From positions 32,545,634-32,609,633 of the forward strand of contig CM060848.1 in assembly GCA_030737835.1 (NCBI GenBank): 64,000 nucleotides of DNA. Reading direction: 5' to 3'. The translations under genes and the position numbers were made by a program. The stretch's first letter is position 1. Each line of letters starts with the position of its first letter. Below the pieces are notes generated by a model that was not told the DNA's origin, searched no databases, and was given only the letters and a program-made list of their open reading frames with translations. This document shows, piece by piece, positions 35,688-46,200 of the stretch. Source of the DNA: Acorus gramineus (lineage: Eukaryota > Streptophyta > Magnoliopsida > Acorales > Acoraceae).

Positions 35688-37096
35688 ATGCAGTCTATGG
35701 ATTCCTCAACAAGGAAAAGGCATCGGTCTGAATTTTTTAGGCAATTCTTTGAAGAGGATGAGGAATCAATGTTCTTGGAGATGGCCTATGTTCTTGACCA
35801 TGTCAGATATAGGGTTGAAAGTCAATCATTGACAAGGCGACCTATGAGAACTGGACCACTGTCAGGCCATATATTCGTTCATGAGTTGCTCCAAGGACAT
35901 GAGGCTAGGGCATATGAGAACCTCCGCATGGCTCCTCGATTGTTCTTGAAGCTGAGGGATGTCTTGATCAACAAGGGTCTCATGAAAGACACTACAAACC
36001 TCACTTGTACTGAACAGCTTGCTATCTTCCTTCATGCTCTCGGCCATGGTGTGTCAAATAGGGTGTTATCGGAACGCTTTCACCATTCTGGGGAGACAAT
36101 AAGTAGGCACTTCAATGCTGTCCTCAAAGTAGTAGTGTCCCTAAAAAGAGAGTACATCAACCTTGCACAAAATGATGTGCAACTCCATCCTCATGTCAGG
36201 CACAACAAAATCTTTTACCCGTATTTTAAGGTGAGTTCATACAACAAAATATAACATGTTGTACTCCTACTCTTCCTTATATATGTCATATCCATCTTAT
36301 GCAAGTACATGTGTTCATCAATTGTAGAATGCAGTCAGGGCAATTGATGGGACACACATCCCTGCGCTTGTCAGAAAAAATAAGGCCACACGATATCGCA
36401 ATCGGAAGGGATGGATATCACAGAACGTGATGGCTACTTGCTCATTTGACTTGCAATTCCAATACGTCGCCGTGGGTTGGGAAGGTTCAACGGCCGACAT
36501 GAGAGTCCTCAGATGGCATTGGAGAGTGGGGGTTTTAGTGTCCCAGAAGGTATATTCTTTCAACATATTTTCAACCAATTTATTAACTTGTGGTAGGATC
36601 ATTCATTTGCATTGAACTAATACTAAATGTTTCTACCAGGAAAATATTATTTGGTTGACTCTGGATACGCGAACACTGATAAGTTTCTTGCACCTTACCG
36701 TTCTCATAGATATCATTTGTCTGAGTTTCTTAATTTGGGCAGAGGTAATAGATATAACGATCCAAATGAATTGTTCAACCACAGGTATGCACAATTGAGG
36801 AATGTAATTGAACGTGCCTTCGGTGTTCTTAAAATACGCTTCAAATGTCTTAGCTTCACTCCATATTATCCTTTCAGAACCCAGACTAGAATTGCACTTG
36901 CATGTTGCGTACTCCATAACTTCATTCGTAGGAAGGGTCAGACATTTTATTCAATATGAGTCAAGATGAAGTGGATGGAGTTGGGGATGTGAGAGATGAA
37001 ATCCACTCCGACGTCGCAAACGAGGATAATGTTGGAGGGGCTCAACTGCGAACAATGATTACTGGTCAATTGTGGGGGGGTAGGAATGTAAGTTAA
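35688..37096 (+). pseudogene. PIF/Harbinger DDE transposase, frameshifted
   Basis: There are three main exons: 35688-36230 (donor GTGAGT), 36328-36549 (donor GTATAT) and 36640 to about 37087. A GTAAGT donor after GGRN and the acceptor at 40735 suggest a tiny last exon ending RQ-stop at 40744. The catalytic triad is present: AIDGTHIPA (D), EGSTADMRVL (D) and NVIERAFGVLK (E). The family motifs LAIFLHALGHG, DSGYANTDKFLAPYRSHRYHL and ALACCVLHNFIRR are also present. Two lesions are visible. One base is lost near 36512, so the segment meant to read MALESGGFSVPE is out of frame. Another shift near 36938 separates the acidic tail (MSQDEVDGVGDV). The enzyme would cut and paste the element at TWA sites. 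This copy is broken. Confidence 0.88.
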
Positions 37097-37140
37097 GGTT
37101 TTAATGTCTCTTCAGATTACGTGACATATGTATTTATACA

Positions 37141-40100
37141 TGTTATATATGTGTCACTTTTAACCTGCTGGTAACCGTTGGAGCATTCTGGCAGTTTTTC
37201 ATTTTTTTTCGATTTTCGATCGGAACCGCTAATTTTTGGACTGTTAGCTATCGTCCTGAGTTAGAGGACTCCGATTGGAAATCTAACTGCATATTTGGTG
37301 TCCTGGTACCATTTTAAGCCTCTCACGAAAATTTCATCGAATTCCGGTAACGTTTCCAAAATTTCGCAGTTTCGGGGCGTATCCGGGTATTTTAAGTCAC
37401 TTACTATATAAGGGGTGATCTAAAATTGGTTGACCACTATTCATCATCCCTACCAAGTGATTTCTCTCTCTCCCCTCTCTCCTTTTCTCACTTTTGAGCC
37501 CCCTAGACCCCTCAAACCTAAAAACCTAAAGCATAGGAAGTGTAGATCGGGTCCCGATTTACACCCCGGTGCTTTCAAATTCGAATTCCGGCAAGTTTTG
37601 CCCCTCCGTCCCCCCTCTCTTCTCCTCTGTTTTGGGCTGTTTCGAAGGCCGAGTGAGATCCGGGCGTTGGAAGCCCTTGGGGAAAGGTTTCGGTGCGCGG
37701 AGAGCATCCAGACTTCCCTTATTCCCCTCGGTAAGCCCTCTTTCCCCTCTTTTCTTGCATAGGTGCTTGTTAGGAGGTCGGATTTGAGGTTGGGAGGTGG
37801 TCGGCGGCGGTGGGTGGCCGTCGGAGGGCAGTGGTGGTGGTCGGAGGCCTTGGGGTGGCCGGTGGTAGAAGGTTGGGTGCTCGGGTAGGGGTGCTGGGCT
37901 GTCCGGGTAGGCTGGGCGGCTGTTCCGGGAGAGTAGGCAGTAGGCGCAGCAGGCTGGGGCACCAGGTGCCGGGCGCGCATGTGCGTGCGCGCAGGCGTGC
38001 GCGCGGCGTGCGCTCGGGTGGTGCTGCAGGCAGGCTGGGCGTGCTGTGCGCAGGCGTGCTAGGCGCGCTGGGAGGGGGCTAGCGGGGTAGGCTGGGAGCA
38101 GGCGCACCAGTTTGCCGGGCGCGCGAGCGCGTGCGGGCGGGTGCGCGCGCGGGCGTGCGCTCGGGGGGTGCAGGGGGAGGCATGCGGGTAGGCTGGCTGC
38201 GGGCTGTGCGAGCAGGGCAGGCCGGCTGGGCAGGCCATGCTCGGGCTGCTGGCAGGGGGTGCTCGGGCATCAGGCGGGCAGTGGTTGGGCGTGCAGGGCG
38301 AGCGGTGCTCGGGCCACTCGGCGACGCGCGCAGGCAGACAGCGCAGGCAGCAACGCGCGCAGGCTGGCAGGCGCGCTGGGCGCGTGCTGCCAGGCGCGCT
38401 GGGTGCGTGCTGCGCGGGCGTGCGCGTGGGCGCTGGGTGAGGGTCCCGGGTGCTGGGCGCTGAGCGTCGGGTGCTGGGCCGCGGATACCGGGCGCTGGGC
38501 TGAGGCGCAGGCGTGCGCGCGGTGCAGTGGGTGCGAGCGGGTGGTGCGCGCGTGGTGCGCGCGGGTAGAGGCTGGTAGGTGCGCGCGGAGTGCGCGCGGA
38601 TAGGGGGCTGGAGGTGCGCGTGGGGTGCGCGCGGGGCGAGGCACTGCGCGCGGGGCGTGCGGGGTGCTCGCGGGCCAGCGCGAGGCGTGCGGGGTGCGCG
38701 CGGGCTGCTGCGCTGGGGCGCAGTGGGCGCGCGGTGCACCCGGGAGGCTAGGCGGCGTGTCCAGGCGGCGGGCAGGGGCCCGGCGGTGCGCTTGGGTGCG
38801 CGGGCGGTGGCGCGGCAGCGCATCCGAGGGCGGGTGACCGTGCGGGCGGTCGCCGGGGGTGCGGGAGTGTGCCGGGGTGCTCGGGCTAGCGTGCGTGCGG
38901 GTCGTATGCACGTTTGCCCGAGTGTTGGGTGTTTGTTTGTGGGTTTTGTGTATTTTTGATGTCTTTGGTAGTGGTTGTGGATTTTAACTCACCGTATAAA
39001 TGTCTGTCTTGCAGATCTTGACGGGCGGTCGCGCGACGACCCGATCTTCGGTGAGTGGGACAATCCAACCCAGTAGAGAGGCGTTATACGCACTTGGGCG
39101 TATACCGACCTCTCCTGGGGCACCATGGATGTATATTAACCTGCAGTAATATGTAATCCATGCTTGCATGATTTAAATGTAGAATGCATGCTACCCTAGT
39201 CTTTGCATATTAGGGACTTGCACCCTTAGGATAGGTGTAAGAGCCATGCACCATGCCCCCTGTTTTCATGATAGGAAACCTCGGCCTATGCATGCGTCCT
39301 ACTAGTTTATTTATTAAATTAAATGCTAGTGTATGTTAAATCGCATGCCTTAGATAATATTATAGGGAGGAGCCTTGTGAGGTCAACATTGAGACCCGTG
39401 TTAGGGTACTCCGTGTTCCTTGTTTGGTTGTCGGGATGTCCTGTATCGGGACCTCATGCTGCCCTCCCAAGGTTTCTAGTCCCAATAATATTATAAGTAA
39501 TGTTATATAGCTGTATGATTATTAGCATTCTAGTGAATATTATAGGGGAGGGCCTTGCGAGGACAGCGGTGAGACCCGGGTTAGGGTACTCCGTGTTCCT
39601 TGTTTGGTTGTCGGGGTGTCCTATATCGGGAACTCACGCCGCCCTCCCGAGTTTCTTTCCCCCAATGATATTCCAACCTTGCTTTTATTGTACATGTTCC
39701 CCGCATCTTGGTTATGCGCCCTGGAGGAACTCTGAAGAGTTCATGGCATTAGAGTTGTAGAGATGTGTTGTCGGCGGATCCGAGTGGATCATATGCGTAT
39801 GGATAGGCTGTTCTGTTTCCCTTCGTTGGATCCGTGTAGAGACTGCCCCAGCGTGATAAGGTCGTCCCTTTCGAGGGCTCCCATCAGTAGGCGCCTCCTG
39901 ATATTTGTGACGGACTGTGCTGAAGTTATGGGTGAAGGCCAGCGGCCTACGGAGTGGAGGAGAGACTATCGGTGGACCAAGGGTAACCAACAGCCTAGTC
40001 AGTCCCAAAATCCTATGTCACCCGTGGTAGGGTGAGGGTGAGGGTGTAGTGGGTTGGCGATGAGCGACTCATTGGATTGTGGTTGGATGATTATCAGTCC

Positions 40101-40685
40101 CAATAGCCTATGTCACCCATTGATGGGTGAGGGTGAGGGTGTGGTGGTTCGGCGATGTACGAACCACTGGATTATGTTGTTATGTCTTAGAGGCTGGATA
40201 AATAATGGAATTGTGGTAAATATTGTCTGTGATGCATGGGTTGTGCTGTTCACTGAGCGTGTGGCTCACCCCTCGCATATGTTTTCCCCAGTGGTCACTG
40301 AGCCTGAGCTGGAGCCGGAGCAACAGTTGGAGCTTTCCGAGGGATTCCTTCAGTAGCGGAGCAGCGCTACGTTCCGCGAGTGCCAAGCATCCCTTCTTGG
40401 TTGTATGTATTTTATTTCCGTGCTTGGCACGCGCTTGTATATATTCAGTTGTATTTGTGTATATTGGCTCTCACAGGACAGATGATTGAGTATCGAGTCT
40501 GTAGTATGTTTATTTACAGATTCAGTCTTTTGCTTCCGCATTTAGTGTATATATCATGTCAGCCCTTTGTTGTCTGTGTGTCATTCTGGTTGTTTGTGTA
40601 TGATATATTATTGACCTCCTGTGTAGATTCTGATATTTTATATACACTTGTCGCGTCCCGGGGACGGCCGCCCTAGGGCGTGACA
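37141..40685 (+). mobile_element. Solo LTR in the Harbinger transposase gene
   Basis: The TSD is ATACA (37136-37140 and 40686-40690). The length is 3545 bp. It belongs to the subfamily of 60-3556 and 23987-27517. It has a TATATAAGG box at 37405, a donor-like GTAAGC at 37731, a CpG block of about 37980-38900, a 36-nt module at 39015-39050 and a third acceptor CCCCAG near 40290. The doubled unit is at about 39355-39480 and 39534-39660. It lies in what was probably the last intron of the transposase gene. Confidence 0.93.
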
Positions 40686-40916
40686 ATACAATCCTTGATG
40701 TGTTATTCATCTAAATATGGGTTTTCTAATTGCAGAGGCAGTAAGGTGGTGGCGTTCTGGTAGTTTGGTCTGTCAACGTATTGAACTCCTATCCCCCTTT
40801 GCATTATGTGATATTTGTTTAGTTACATACAATATTTATTTCGTTGACCATGTGATTTGAAAAATTGGATACTCATTATATTTTCTATTTATGTAACAGG
40901 CACTTGTTTCCATCGG

Positions 40917-41435
40917 ATGGGAAATTATCCATATTACGCGGTCGCGAAGGGAAGGAGGCCCGGGGTGTACGATAATTGGGCAGCCTGTCACGCGCAGGTG
41001 TATCGCTTTAGAGGAGCTACATTCATGGGTGTTCAAGACATCGAGGAGGGGTACGCGTTCATCGCATCTGTGAATGAGGGCCTACAGCCAGATGCACCCA
41101 TCATCGTGTCGGATACCACACCCACTCCATCAGATGAGACCAATGGCATCAACAGACCACTGCTACCAGACACTCCACCAGCTACTGCAGATCTTCCAGA
41201 GCTTACACCAACCGAGATACTGCCACCATCCTCACAGCCAGTGTACCACCAGTTGTCCTACAGTGCAGAACAGTCACGCCCCATTTCAGGTGACATTCGA
41301 ACCACTATTTCCTTGTCTGAGGTTACTGTTCATGGGATTCCAGTTATGCCACTGTTTCTGGGTTTGTTTGCATCACTTGTGGTGCTTGTTGGACTTATTT
41401 TCATTCTGTTGTTTCTTTTGTTCCTGCGTCACTGA
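40917..41435 (+). CDS. Viroplasmin/RNase H1-N-like protein with C-terminal membrane anchor
   Basis: The frame is open from ATG 40917 to TGA 41435, 172 residues. An acceptor-like ATGTAACAG ends at 40900, so a 5' untranslated exon is likely, and this ATG opens just before the domain. Residues ~6-50 match the caulimovirus viroplasmin / RNase H1 N-terminal fold pattern: YYAVAKGRRPGVYDNW, then C, QV, F-x-GA and a final E-x-x-YAFI. A Pro/Thr/Ser-rich linker follows. Residues ~145-170 are a strong hydrophobic helix (MPLFLGLFASLVVLVG...) ending RH, as in tail-anchored proteins. In RNase H1 this domain binds RNA/DNA hybrids; here no RNase H catalytic domain is present. The gene lies ~270 bp after the transposase once the solo LTR is removed, inside the Harbinger ends, so it looks like element cargo. 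Its role is unknown. Confidence 0.75.
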   Translation: MGNYPYYAVAKGRRPGVYDNWAACHAQVYRFRGATFMGVQDIEEGYAFIASVNEGLQPDAPIIVSDTTPTPSDETNGINRPLLPDTPPATADLPELTPTEILPPSSQPVYHQLSYSAEQSRPISGDIRTTISLSEVTVHGIPVMPLFLGLFASLVVLVGLIFILLFLLFLRH

Positions 41436-42072
41436 TAGTATGCAGGAGTTGGGATAGCCTTACAAACTTAATACTTTTATTTTGTGATGCTCACTAGTTT
41501 ATGGGCAGATTTTGTGGATTATTCAGTTTGTATGGATGTTCAAACACCACATTCTGTTTATCCAAGATGTTAATTTTGATTTAACCTCGACAGTACAGGA
41601 GGTTAATGTGAATATAAACTTATGAATGTATGTTTGTGATGTTGTCTTTCATGTCTAGTATTATATAAAATAGCTTTTTTAAACAATGGTGTGTATATGT
41701 GTTTAGATATGTGTGTGATCATGAAATGTACATATATATGTTAATCGTTGATCACAGGGATGTCATAGTTCCAATTGAATATACTGTGTCAATGATCAAT
41801 CTTCATGTTCACCATGGTTTCCCATATGAGAAGGGATATTTGGAATTATGTGAAGTGATTGTTTTATGTGAGTCATATGTGTTTTGCAAACTTACCTTTT
41901 CTAATATTTTACAATATATTTACAGAGGTCAATACTTACCATATTTCTGTATATATTGTTATTTAAGTATTTACCTAGTTTATATAAAAGTAAAATACAC
42001 AATATAGGTGTATAAATAACTTAATGGACCCTATTATAATCCATATAAAAATCTACATATAACACATATAAG
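41436..42072. other. AT-rich 3' region of the Harbinger element
   Basis: No gene is supported. The sequence is AT-rich, with the 3' end of the viroplasmin-like gene presumably in the first part. Confidence 0.4.
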
Positions 42073-42783
42073 TAAATTAAATGAAGCAATGTATAAAATG
42101 CCTAGGGTTATTTGGTACCCACTAAAAAAGATTGATATTGGCAATATAATTTGTTAATAATTCAAAGTCATTTTATTAGATAAGAATAAGCGGATAATTT
42201 ATTACTATTTATGATCAACTGATTGGGTAAATTTAATTAACTCATAACCCATAATTGGAATCATTACAAAGCAAATGGAATCAACACTAAGCATACATAG
42301 AGTAATTGTAAAACATATTTGAAGGTCCACCATAAAATATTACATAAGATGGACGGTTCAGATTTAATTTAATTCAGTGTTTTTTCTTGATATATATTTA
42401 TCAACGTTAACCAAACATAAACTTATATTTCAATATTAAATTAAATGAAGGCTTATATAAGAATGCTAGTGTTATTTGGTACAACAACACGCCTGGCAAT
42501 GTTACTTGTGTAATAAAATCTATCAATTTTATGAACAACCTATGATTTATATATATTTTTCTATTTATGATCAAGTCATTGAGTAAATATAATTAAATTG
42601 ATATAAGATAATTAGAATCACCATAAAGCATTTGGAATCACCAATGAATACATAGATTAGTTGTAAAAAATATATAAAGGCCCACCATAAAATATTACAT
42701 AAGATGGACCGTCCAGATTTAATTACACTCATGATGGACTGATTTATATTCATCAATTACACCAAACATAAAAATATATTCCA
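42073..42783. repeat. Diverged tandem duplication (~350 bp x 2) near the Harbinger right end
   Basis: Copy 1 is about 42073-42432 and copy 2 about 42442-42783. Both run from TAAATTAAATGAAG through GTTATTTGGTAC, ATTTATGATCAA, and CCACCATAAAATATTACATAAG to ACCAAACATAAA. Substitutions and small indels separate them. Confidence 0.75.
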
Positions 42784-42827
42784 GGGGCAAAGTTGACATT
42801 TTAAAAATAATAACTTCCTATCCATCC

Positions 42828-42944
42828 CTTATCAACCATTTATCCACAGTTTATTTCCTATCCATCCCTTATCAACCATTTATCCACAGTTTATTCTAGG
42901 TCAACCAAACATCAAAACCCCCCCCCCCCCCCCCCAAACCGGGG
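42828..42944. repeat. Right Harbinger terminus: 38-bp duplication and poly-C tract
   Basis: A unit of ~38 bp (TTTCCTATCCATCCCTTATC ... TATCCACAG) occurs twice in a row at about 42828-42895. It is followed by CCAAACATCAAAA, 18 consecutive C (42918-42935) and AAACCGGGG. The C run sits in the terminal repeat and may come from slippage. Confidence 0.75.
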
Positions 42945-42947
42945 TTA

Positions 42948-43274
42948 GTGTATCGTTTGAATATATATTTTACTTTTATAAAAAATTACATTACATACAG
43001 TATATATGATTTAAATAAAATAAAAATATTTTTATTAGTTGTCTTTTAACATTTTCCTTTGTTTTAAATTGAGAAGCTTTCAAAGATAGACGAGCGGATG
43101 GGATGGATGAGAAGCTTAAGAAAGCTAACTGGGTTTCCATCACTCCCTCTTCCCTTCTTTGAAACGAAACTGCAAAAGAGAACCCGAGCTAACCTTGAAG
43201 AAGAAGAAACTGACAATGCCACTTAATTCCACAAGGAAGAAGTAAGAAGAGGGAGTAAAATAGAAGCATAAGGA
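42948..43274 (+). promoter_or_regulatory. Upstream region of the aldo-keto reductase gene
   Basis: Only ~330 bp separate the Harbinger end from the start codon. The sequence is AT-rich to about 43075, then CT- and GA-rich (CACTCCCTCTTCCCTTC; GAAGAAGAAG), as is usual for a plant 5' untranslated region. The core promoter is therefore probably within or overlapping the transposon end. Confidence 0.45.
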
Positions 43275-46200
43275 ATGGCGGCGATTCCTTATTTCAACCT
43301 GGCTCCTGGCCTCAACGTTTCCAGGCTATGCTTAGGTCCCTCTTCCTCCCAAATTGATCCCCTCTCCTCTAATTTTTTTTTTTTTTTAAATCTGATCAAA
43401 TCAGTTTATTTTCATATTTATAAAGGAACGATGACATTTGGAGAGCAGAACGATTTGAAGCAATCATTTCACCTCCTCGACCAAGCCTTCCAAGCTGGAA
43501 TCAACTTCTTTGATTCTGCTGAAATGTATTTCTTGTCTTTTTCATCAATTTTGGTTTTTTTTTTTTTTTTGTTCTTCAATGTCGACATTTCAATTGTCAT
43601 TGTGACATTGTTCCTTTTTTTAATAATAATAATAATAATATATGTAGGTATCCGGTTCCTCAACGTAGAGAGACTCATGGTAGGAGCGAAGAGTACCTAG
43701 GTCGCTGGATGAAGGAGAGGAAGATCCCACGTGACCGTCTTGCCATCGCCACAAAGGTTGGAAACGATTGAGAGTTAGCTTTTATTTAAAAGCTGGGTTT
43801 AAAACTGAGTTTGGAGGAAGTTGTTTCTCCATATTTATGAAAAGAGTGCTGATATACCGTCCGTTTTTACAGCCCGTTTTGCAACCCATAAGCTATGATA
43901 ACGTAGTGTATACTACATTATCATAGTGTATACTGCACTATCATAGTATATACTGCAGTATGATGTTTTCATTTTTTCACCATGAAAAAAAAATATACTA
44001 ATGTATCTCAATATATACCTCATTTCATATAATAGCATACACTTCAAAGGGTTAGTGTATAATTTTATATAAAAAAAAATGGGATGGACTGCAATTGGGG
44101 TTGCAATGTGGGTTACGTGTATCTTTTTCCTTATGAAAAAAGATAGTTTGGGGCACTTATTTGCAAGACACACATCTTTTAATTAAGCTACAACTTTTTT
44201 TTTCTGTTTGGAAACGGGTTTGGGGAAAGCTGCTTTCTGCAAACCCAAAAACTTCCCAAATCCGTTCCAAACGAGGCCTTAGATAAATATTTCTGAATGA
44301 CTAGATTCTTGAATGGAACACATAAACTCTACTAGCTACAAACCCTAAAATTCAAATATTTTTTTACGAATAAGTAGGAGCAATTTTATTAATACAAAAT
44401 AACCCTGAACATTGATGGAGATGAGGGATCTCTATACAATGATAGAGAGGGAGGGAGGAGAGAAGAAAGCGAATGATATAAAAGAGTAGGAGGGGGGAGA
44501 CCACAACAAAAAGCCTCCGAATTGTCACCTCCCAAACCAAAGATTGGCCATGATAGTTAATGGAATATCAATGCCTAAAATCATAGTAACTATGGAATCC
44601 AAGTGCCGGGCCCAAATTTTCCCCGATCTTCACACTAAATGGAAAACAGAAGAAGAGACGGACTCTTGATTTCTCTTCCAATTGCAAAGAACGCAAGTTA
44701 CGTTGTCATCAATCGCCCACTCTGACCGATTGACCTGGATGAGAATTTTGTCGAGCGTAAGAAACCACATGAAACTTCGAATCTTCAAAAGGGCGAGCGC
44801 TCCCTAAATAAAGGATTCAAATTGAGAGGCAGGGAGGCTATGAGAGGGATACTTATTGATCTTAAGATGACTTCACCAAGTTCTCCTTTTCCTTATTCAA
44901 CTCCACCCCTTGGAGGGCAGCAAGAGAAGGGGTCAATTCTTTCGCATCAACATGTTCAGGTTTCGGCATATACGAGGGGTCCAAATGATAGTATTTTCCC
45001 CACAAGTGAAGGAGTCATGTATGAGATCATTCTCATCAAACGCCACGTTGCCACCTAGATTAAGTTGGGGAAATGAGATGCTGGGGAAGAGCTACTGAGG
45101 CACTCATCCTTCCAAAATCGGGTTTCCTAAGATTCAATACTATCTTTACAATCCAAGGGTAATAATTTTGTCTCACGTACGTGCACTTGAATTAGACACT
45201 TGTCCACATCACCAAGTCAGATTTTTCCCATCACTAATTAATCCCTCTTTTTTAGAAAAACAAATGATTACTTGTATTGTAGAACTCTAAATGGCGATAT
45301 TGGGTCATTTCTAGATATTAATGCATTAAAGGAAAGACTAAAGTGGATTCTGTGATACTATTAAAATTGAACAATAAACACAGCAAAGTATCATTAACCA
45401 TTTTTTCTTGTGCGTTTCGTGATGTATTTTTGTTTCTGGTGACTGTTCCATTCACAGGTTACAGGACCATCGGGTCTGATGACTTGGATTCGGGGTGGGC
45501 CAATGGCTCTAGACACGAGAAACATCCTAGAGGCAATTGATACTAGGTGTGTGATTTTTTATTCCCTACTTCTCCTATGTGCACTCTAATATCTACGGTT
45601 CAACTTTTTTTTTTACTCAATGTTTCTGGACCCTTTGGTAAAATATTGATTCCTTGTGTGCATCTGCACTAGTATGCATGCTGTCTTAGTGAACCTTGTA
45701 ATTTTATGTCCATGAAAGCTGAGCATAAAAATTTCTTCTTTTTTTATTTTTTATTTTTTTTTTCATGACAAAAGGTGGGAATGCACCAACTAACAATGTA
45801 TATTAAAAGGTGGGAGTTCCACATACTGGATATGGGCAAAAGGAAAACCTCTGAAGAAAGAAAATAAAATAAAATTAAGAGGAAAGGAAAGTTAAGTGTG
45901 GGAGATAAGGAACCTTCCAGTCCCTTGCCAGCATTCGGGCCTCCCGATCAGGCAATCAGCAAATGACCCCAGATCACTGATCACCCAAAAATGGCCTTCT
46001 ATAATAACAAAACCCATCCCTGTGACCAGATTGACCAACCTTGGTCTTCAAAACACTTTTTCCCCAAAATTTAAGTTTGGATGAGATCCCATTCCACACA
46101 ATTTCAACATACACCAATTTCCTCTTAAACAATTTCATTCCAAAATCAAATTGCTACAAAATATATTATTGCTACTCCATATAGCACCAGCCTTTTGATA

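Larger units (their letters stand above)
13289..42944 (+). mobile_element. PIF/Harbinger DNA transposon, expanded by nested retroelements
   Basis: TTA lies at 13286-13288 on the left and 42945-42947 on the right, the 3-bp target duplication typical of PIF/Harbinger. The left end is CCCCCCGTTTGCC. The right end, read in reverse, is CCCCGGTTTGG followed by a G run, then GTTTGGTTGACC. Subterminal sequence is similar on both sides (GGCTTATCTATTCC near 13455; TATCCATCCCTTATC near 42830-42870). Without the retroelements at 16437-34265 and 37141-40685 it is about 8.3 kb. It encodes a Myb/SANT-like protein, a DDE transposase and a third, viroplasmin-like protein. The transposase has frameshifts, so this copy is not autonomous. 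The exact ends are less certain than the genes. Confidence 0.7.

Noticed and set aside
40917-41435. Viroplasmin-like domain as an integrated caulimovirus
   Set aside because: No movement protein, coat protein or viral RT is nearby, the protein is short and membrane-anchored, and it lies within Harbinger ends next to the transposase.
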